Source: Bacilli bacterium (GTDB lineage Bacteria > Bacillota_I > Bacilli_A > RFN20 > UBA1709). From it: DNA of 16,908 nucleotides. Made by a program: the position numbers and the translations under genes. Numbering within the stretch: the first letter of the stretch is position 1; every line of letters begins with the position of its first letter. The stretch covers positions 1-16,908 of the forward strand of contig JAQUTO010000007.1 of assembly GCA_028694305.1 (NCBI GenBank), in the 5' to 3' direction. The notes under the pieces were generated by a model, which was not told where the DNA came from, searched no databases, and saw only the letters and a list, made by a program, of their open reading frames with translations. Shown here piece after piece: positions 13,174 to 16,908 of the stretch.

Positions 13174-14437
13174 AGTAATTACAGTCTCAAGAATCAATAA
13201 TCTAATTAAAGCCATGCTAGAAAGTGATTATGCTTTAAAAAACCTTCAGATTTCTGGAGAAGTTTCAAATTTAACCAAGCATTCAACTGGGCATTGGTAT
13301 TTTACTTTGAAAGATGATAAGTCACAAATAAGCGCAATTATGTTCGCTTCTTATGCAAGTAAAGTCACTGCCAATATCCAAGATGGCGATAAAGTTGTTG
13401 TAACTGCAGATATTGGTGTTTATGCAGTCTCTGGTCGTTATCAATTAATGGTCCGTAAGATTGAACCAGTCGGACAAGGCGCTTTGTTTGTTGAATTCGA
13501 GAAACTTAAAGCTAAATTGAGTGCTGAAGGCCTCTTTGATCCAACCCATAAAGTGGCAATTCCTAAATATTGTACTAATATTTGTGTGATTACTGCTCCA
13601 AATATGGCAGCAATTCAAGATGTTATTACTACGGCTAAAAGAAGATGGCCGATTGTTAAGTTAACCCTAATTCCGGCTTTAGTTCAAGGTAAAGGCTCTA
13701 AAGAATCATTGATTGCAGCCTTAAGAGCAGCAGATCCCCTTGGCTTTGATGTAATCATCTTTGGTCGTGGTGGTGGCTCCATTGAGGACTTATGGTCCTT
13801 TAATGAAGAAGAGGTTGCTAGACAGCTTTATATGATGAAAACTCCAATAGTTTCCGCTGTTGGACATGATATTGATTATACTATTAGTGATTTTGTCGCT
13901 GATGTTAGGGCGGCGACACCAACTGCGGCAGCAGAACTGGTTACTCCTAACAAAATTGATGTTATTCAGCAATTACAAAATTATGAAAGTCGCATTACAA
14001 CAGCGTTTTTTACTCAATTAAATGAAGATAAGGCATTGTTGGAACATTATAAGACTAGTCATGTCTTAACTAGCCCAGAAGAATTATACGCTGCCAAACA
14101 GATGGCTTTAGATCTTTATAAGGAGAAGATTTTGAATTCTCAAACTAGTTTATGTAATAATTTGAAACACAATTTAGAACAAACAATGATTAATCTTAGA
14201 AATGGGTTAATTAATAATATTAATACTAAAAAGAGTAAATTTGAGGTAAATAAGAGCAAAATCGAGGCTTTAAGTCCATTAAATGTCTTAGATAGAGGCT
14301 ATGGAATTGCCACGATAGATGGTAAAGTGGTTGATTCAATTGCAAAAGTAAAGATTGATGATACTCTAGTTTATCAAGTGAAAGATGGTTATATTACCAA
14401 CAAAGTAATTAAAAAGGAGGCAAAAAACCATGAGTGA
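13166..14437 (+). CDS. xseA: Exodeoxyribonuclease VII large subunit
   Basis: Catalytic subunit of ExoVII, which degrades single-stranded DNA from both ends in repair. The 423-residue product starts with an OB-fold ssDNA-binding domain (about 1-100, with ISGEVSNLTKHSTGHWYFTLKD). The catalytic core has VITAPNMAAIQDV, the RGGGSIEDLWSFNEEE block, and VGHDIDYTISDFVADVRAATPTAAAEL. A long, probably coiled-coil helical region follows (about 275-375), then the C-terminal LNVLDRGYGIA segment. ATG 13166 overlaps the nusB stop by 8 nt, and GGAGAAG lies about 10 nt upstream. Ends inside the start of xseB (ATGAGTGA), so the two subunits are made coupled, as expected for a complex with many XseB per XseA. 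Confidence 0.96.
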   Translation: MNEVITVSRINNLIKAMLESDYALKNLQISGEVSNLTKHSTGHWYFTLKDDKSQISAIMFASYASKVTANIQDGDKVVVTADIGVYAVSGRYQLMVRKIEPVGQGALFVEFEKLKAKLSAEGLFDPTHKVAIPKYCTNICVITAPNMAAIQDVITTAKRRWPIVKLTLIPALVQGKGSKESLIAALRAADPLGFDVIIFGRGGGSIEDLWSFNEEEVARQLYMMKTPIVSAVGHDIDYTISDFVADVRAATPTAAAELVTPNKIDVIQQLQNYESRITTAFFTQLNEDKALLEHYKTSHVLTSPEELYAAKQMALDLYKEKILNSQTSLCNNLKHNLEQTMINLRNGLINNINTKKSKFEVNKSKIEALSPLNVLDRGYGIATIDGKVVDSIAKVKIDDTLVYQVKDGYITNKVIKKEAKNHE

Positions 14438-14651
14438 GAAGAAAGAATTAAGTTTTGAAGAAGCTTTAAAAAGACTAGAAGAGATTGTTAAGTCATTAGA
14501 ACAAGGAAATGCTGCTTTGGATGACTCATTGAAGTTGTTTGAAGAGGGCGTTTCTTTAGTAAAACAGTGTGAAAACAAGTTAAAGAACGTTGAAGAAAAA
14601 GCAACAAAGATTATCGAAAATGGAGTAGAAAAAGACTATAATCAAAAGTAA
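14430..14651 (+). CDS. xseB: Exodeoxyribonuclease VII small subunit
   Basis: Small subunit of ExoVII, present in several copies per XseA. The 73-residue product is the typical length and shows the family pattern LSFEEALKRLEEIVKSLEQG, then a helix-turn-helix hairpin with LDDSLKLFEEGVSLVKQCENKL. Both helices have heptad-like spacing suited to wrapping XseA's coiled coil. AAGGAGG (14414-14420) is a strong Shine-Dalgarno, stronger than that of xseA, fitting the need for excess small subunit. The start overlaps xseA by 8 nt. In Bacillus ispA (farnesyl diphosphate synthase) comes next; here a 45-nt gap leads straight to dxs. Confidence 0.95.
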   Translation: MSEKKELSFEEALKRLEEIVKSLEQGNAALDDSLKLFEEGVSLVKQCENKLKNVEEKATKIIENGVEKDYNQK

Positions 14652-14696
14652 AGTATAGAATTAGTAATTTTGTAGTATTTGAAGGGGAGGGTGGTT

Positions 14697-16559
14697 ATGG
14701 AGCTTTCAAAGATTAAAAATCCAAAGTTTTTAAAGACTTTGAGTATTGCTGAACTAAATGCTTTATGCAGCGATATCCGTCAATGTATAATAACCACTGT
14801 CTCACAAAAAGGTGGTCATTTATCCAGTAACCTAGGGGTAGTTGAACTAACTGTAGCTATCCATCGGGTTTTTGATGCTCCAAATGACAAAATAATCTTT
14901 GATGTTGGTCATCAATCATACACACATAAGATATTAACGGGAAGATATCAAGAATTTGTCGATACTTTACGTGATTTAGGAGGTTTATCTGGTTATCAAA
15001 AACTAGATGAAAGCAAATATGACCCATATGAAGCGGGACATTCTTCAACTTCTATTTCTGCAATATGTGGCTTTCTGAAAGCTCAAGAAATCAATGGTAA
15101 AACCGGGGAAATCATCGGAATTATCGGCGATTCCTCATTAGCATCTGGATTAGCTTTAGAAGGTTTAAATAACTTAGCAAATATGCCGGGAAAAGCCATT
15201 ATTATCTTTAACGATAACAATATGGCCATTTCAAAACCTGTCGGTGGCTTAGCCAAGGGTTTTGCTCGGATTAGAAATACAGTCATCTATACATCGACTA
15301 AAAGTCGTTTTAAGACCGCTTTATCTAAGAATAAATTTGGTCGTTTCTTTTATCGTATCTTTAAATCCATTAAAAACTTTATTAAAAGACTCTTTTTAGA
15401 TTCTAATATCTTCGAGAATGTCGGATTAGATTATATGGGTCCAATTGATGGACATAATATGAAAAAGTTGATAAAAGCACTTGAAATTGCTAAAAAGAAC
15501 CCTAAAACCATCGTTGTTCACGTAGTTACCACTAAGGGTAAAGGCTATCAACCGGCTGAAAATGATTTAGTTGGTAAATGGCATGGTGTTGGAGAGTTCG
15601 ATGTTGTTACCGGTGCCTTTAAAAGCGACAAAAGTGTTGCTAATATAACTTGGAGCCAAGGAATATCAGCAATTGTTCATAGTTTTATGGAAAATGATAA
15701 GAAAATCGTGGCAATTACACCAGCTATGATTGAGGGTAGTAAGATGCAACAAATCTTCAGTGACTTCCCGAACCGTTCAATCGACGTTGGAATTGCTGAA
15801 GAACATGCTTTTACTATGGCTGGAGCTATGTCTTTAGGTGGAGCTAAACCATATATTTGTATTTATTCGACATTCTTACAACGTTCTTATGATGAAATAG
15901 TACATGATGTGGCAAGAATGAATATTCCATTAGTGGTTGGTGTTGATCGAGCTGGTATTGTCGGTAAAGATGGCTCAACCCATCAGGGTATTTTTGATGT
16001 CGGAATGTTAAGAACTATCCCCAATGTAGTAATTTCGATGCCAAAAGACATTAATGATGCCAGATTACTATTTAAACGTGCCTTTGAATATGATAAATTA
16101 TTCTTCATTCGTTATCCAAGGGAAAGCACACCACTTTTACCTGTTAATGCCGAGAATCAAAGCCTAGAAATAGGGCAATGGGATTTCTACAAAGCAAAAA
16201 AAGCCACTTTAACTCTAATTGTTACTGGGCCTAATTTTAATAAGGTTAAAGAATATGTTGATAGTAAAAACTTACCATATAATCTAGTTTTTGCTCGTTT
16301 TTACCAACCTTTAGATGAAAAGGTGCTTCAAGCAATAATTCAGGAAAAGAGGCCTCTAGTTATCTATGATATATATGCCACTAAAGAAGGCTTATTTGAT
16401 GCCATTAGCGAGTATTTAGTCTTGCATAATGTTGATTTAGCGGTTAAAGACTATTCTTTGCCAACTAAATTCATTAAACATGGTTCAATTAATAATGTCT
16501 TAGACCATCTTGGTCTTAACCTTGAGTGTGTTTTTAAGGATATGGAGTCAAAAGAATGA
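14697..16559 (+). CDS. dxs: 1-deoxy-D-xylulose-5-phosphate synthase
   Basis: First enzyme of the MEP isoprenoid pathway: condenses pyruvate and glyceraldehyde 3-phosphate using thiamine diphosphate. The 620-residue length is normal. Visible are SSNLGVVELTVAIH (about 42-55), FDVGHQSYTHKILTGR, GHSSTSISA, the thiamine-diphosphate motif starting G144-D145-S146 and ending N172-D173-N174-N175, YMGPIDGHN, GYQPAENDLVGKWHGVG, the catalytic E368 in DVGIAEEHAFT, and GSTHQGIFDVGMLR. Two usual residues differ: the GDG motif is GDS, and AEQHA is AEEHA. The fold blocks are otherwise complete, so it is probably active. ATG 14697 has GGGGAGG 6 nt upstream; upstream GTG and TTG codons lie in or before that site. 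The stop overlaps the next start by 4 nt (ATGA). Confidence 0.94.
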   Translation: MELSKIKNPKFLKTLSIAELNALCSDIRQCIITTVSQKGGHLSSNLGVVELTVAIHRVFDAPNDKIIFDVGHQSYTHKILTGRYQEFVDTLRDLGGLSGYQKLDESKYDPYEAGHSSTSISAICGFLKAQEINGKTGEIIGIIGDSSLASGLALEGLNNLANMPGKAIIIFNDNNMAISKPVGGLAKGFARIRNTVIYTSTKSRFKTALSKNKFGRFFYRIFKSIKNFIKRLFLDSNIFENVGLDYMGPIDGHNMKKLIKALEIAKKNPKTIVVHVVTTKGKGYQPAENDLVGKWHGVGEFDVVTGAFKSDKSVANITWSQGISAIVHSFMENDKKIVAITPAMIEGSKMQQIFSDFPNRSIDVGIAEEHAFTMAGAMSLGGAKPYICIYSTFLQRSYDEIVHDVARMNIPLVVGVDRAGIVGKDGSTHQGIFDVGMLRTIPNVVISMPKDINDARLLFKRAFEYDKLFFIRYPRESTPLLPVNAENQSLEIGQWDFYKAKKATLTLIVTGPNFNKVKEYVDSKNLPYNLVFARFYQPLDEKVLQAIIQEKRPLVIYDIYATKEGLFDAISEYLVLHNVDLAVKDYSLPTKFIKHGSINNVLDHLGLNLECVFKDMESKE

Positions 16560-16908
16560 GTTCAAAAGTTCGTTTAGATGCTTTATTAGTTAGTAAATAC
16601 CCTAATAAAACCCGTTCTTATTTACAAAACTATATTAAGGAAGGGTTAGTTTTAGTTAACCATAAAGTAATCTATAAACCAGGAATATTAGTTATGGATG
16701 ATAGTGATATTACCATTAATGATCAAAGCAGTTATGTTTCAAGAGGAGCCTATAAACTTGAAGCAGCATACATTGCTTTTAATCTTAACTTTAATGACAA
16801 AACAGTCCTTGATATTGGGGCTTCGACTGGTGGATTCACAGACTTTGCCTTACAACATGGGGCAAAACATGTTTATGCTGTTGATGTTGGAAGTGGTCAA
16901 TTAGTGGA
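16556..16908 (+). CDS. tlyA: TlyA-family rRNA 2'-O-methyltransferase (3' end outside window)
   Basis: The visible 117 codons begin with an S4 RNA-binding domain (RLDALLVSKY ... RSYLQNYIKEGLVLVNHKVIYKPG, about 6-43) followed by YVSRGAYKLEAA (60-71) and the FtsJ-type SAM-binding segment VLDIGASTGGFTDFALQHGA (84-103) and AVDVGSGQL. This is the TlyA/YqxC layout: 2'-O-ribose methylation of rRNA, reported for 16S and 23S rRNA in mycobacteria; some relatives are annotated hemolysin A. It follows dxs with a 4-nt ATGA overlap, the dxs-yqxC order of Bacillus, where argR and recN come next. The catalytic remainder (later Lys/Asp/Lys residues) is beyond the edge and cannot be checked. A 'rRNA methyltransferase versus hemolysin' choice cannot be settled here. 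Confidence 0.92.
   Translation, partial: MSSKVRLDALLVSKYPNKTRSYLQNYIKEGLVLVNHKVIYKPGILVMDDSDITINDQSSYVSRGAYKLEAAYIAFNLNFNDKTVLDIGASTGGFTDFALQHGAKHVYAVDVGSGQLV

Noticed and set aside
16698..16904. An open frame near the right edge
   Set aside because: It is a frame shadow inside tlyA, whose S4 and FtsJ motifs are read in the frame starting at 16556.
1..16908. Possible use of TGA as a Trp codon (Mycoplasma-type code)
   Set aside because: Trp is encoded by TGG throughout, and TGA serves as the stop of nusB, xseA and dxs at natural protein ends.
1..16908. Mobile elements, CRISPR arrays, tRNA or rRNA genes, phage or defence genes
   Set aside because: None was seen: every substantial open frame that survives matches a housekeeping gene except one small membrane protein, and the gaps are at most about 135 bases.

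Overview
This window is a densely packed piece of core chromosome from a low-GC bacterium (roughly mid-30s % GC by eye) of the Bacillota/Mollicutes kind. Gene content and order follow the Bacillus chromosome: an era-recO-glyS-dnaG-rpoD(sigA)-trmK block, a cshB-nfo pair, and an efp-asp23-nusB-xseA-xseB-dxs-tlyA block. TGA is used as a stop (nusB, xseA, dxs) and TGG encodes Trp, so the code is standard and this is not a Mycoplasma/Spiroplasma-type genome. The single-chain glycyl-tRNA synthetase, the absence of accBC, folD and ispA from the places they hold in Bacillus, and the short spacers suggest a reduced lineage near Erysipelotrichia, RF39 or Acholeplasma relatives. That placement is inference. 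I see no mobile element, CRISPR array, tRNA or rRNA.

Layout. 1-81 is the tail of era, followed directly by recO. A strong promoter at 834-862 starts glyS-dnaG-rpoD-trmK (DNA replication and transcription core). trmK converges with minus-strand ispH. ispH diverges from cshB-nfo. nfo converges with minus-strand ispG at a bidirectional terminator. ispG diverges from rpmG, a 49-residue gene, which is followed by a metallo-beta-lactamase-fold hydrolase, efp and asp23. asp23 converges with a minus-strand two-helix membrane protein at another bidirectional terminator. That gene diverges from nusB-xseA-xseB-dxs-tlyA, where stop and start codons overlap at most junctions, and tlyA runs off the right edge. 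No gene-free stretch exceeds about 135 bases.

How the genes work together. Three enzymes of the MEP (non-mevalonate) isoprenoid pathway are here: the first (dxs) and the last two, iron-sulfur ones (ispG, ispH). The rest serve DNA replication and repair (dnaG, recO, nfo, xseAB), transcription (rpoD, nusB), tRNA/ribosome function (glyS, trmK, rpmG, efp, tlyA, era) and RNA remodelling (cshB).

Most interesting signals. ispH and ispG each carry the same extended -10 box, TGCTATAAT, exactly 6 nt before a start codon fixed by homology, with no Shine-Dalgarno sequence. This predicts leaderless mRNAs for both, whereas almost every other gene here has a clear Shine-Dalgarno. The ispH and cshB promoters are back to back with overlapping -35 boxes. 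EF-P has an atypical loop tip with Met where the modified Lys/Arg normally sits. The ispG-rpmG spacer holds four copies of an AGTATTT half-site. I did not find a clearly new multi-gene system; the novelty is in regulation and in residue-level variants.
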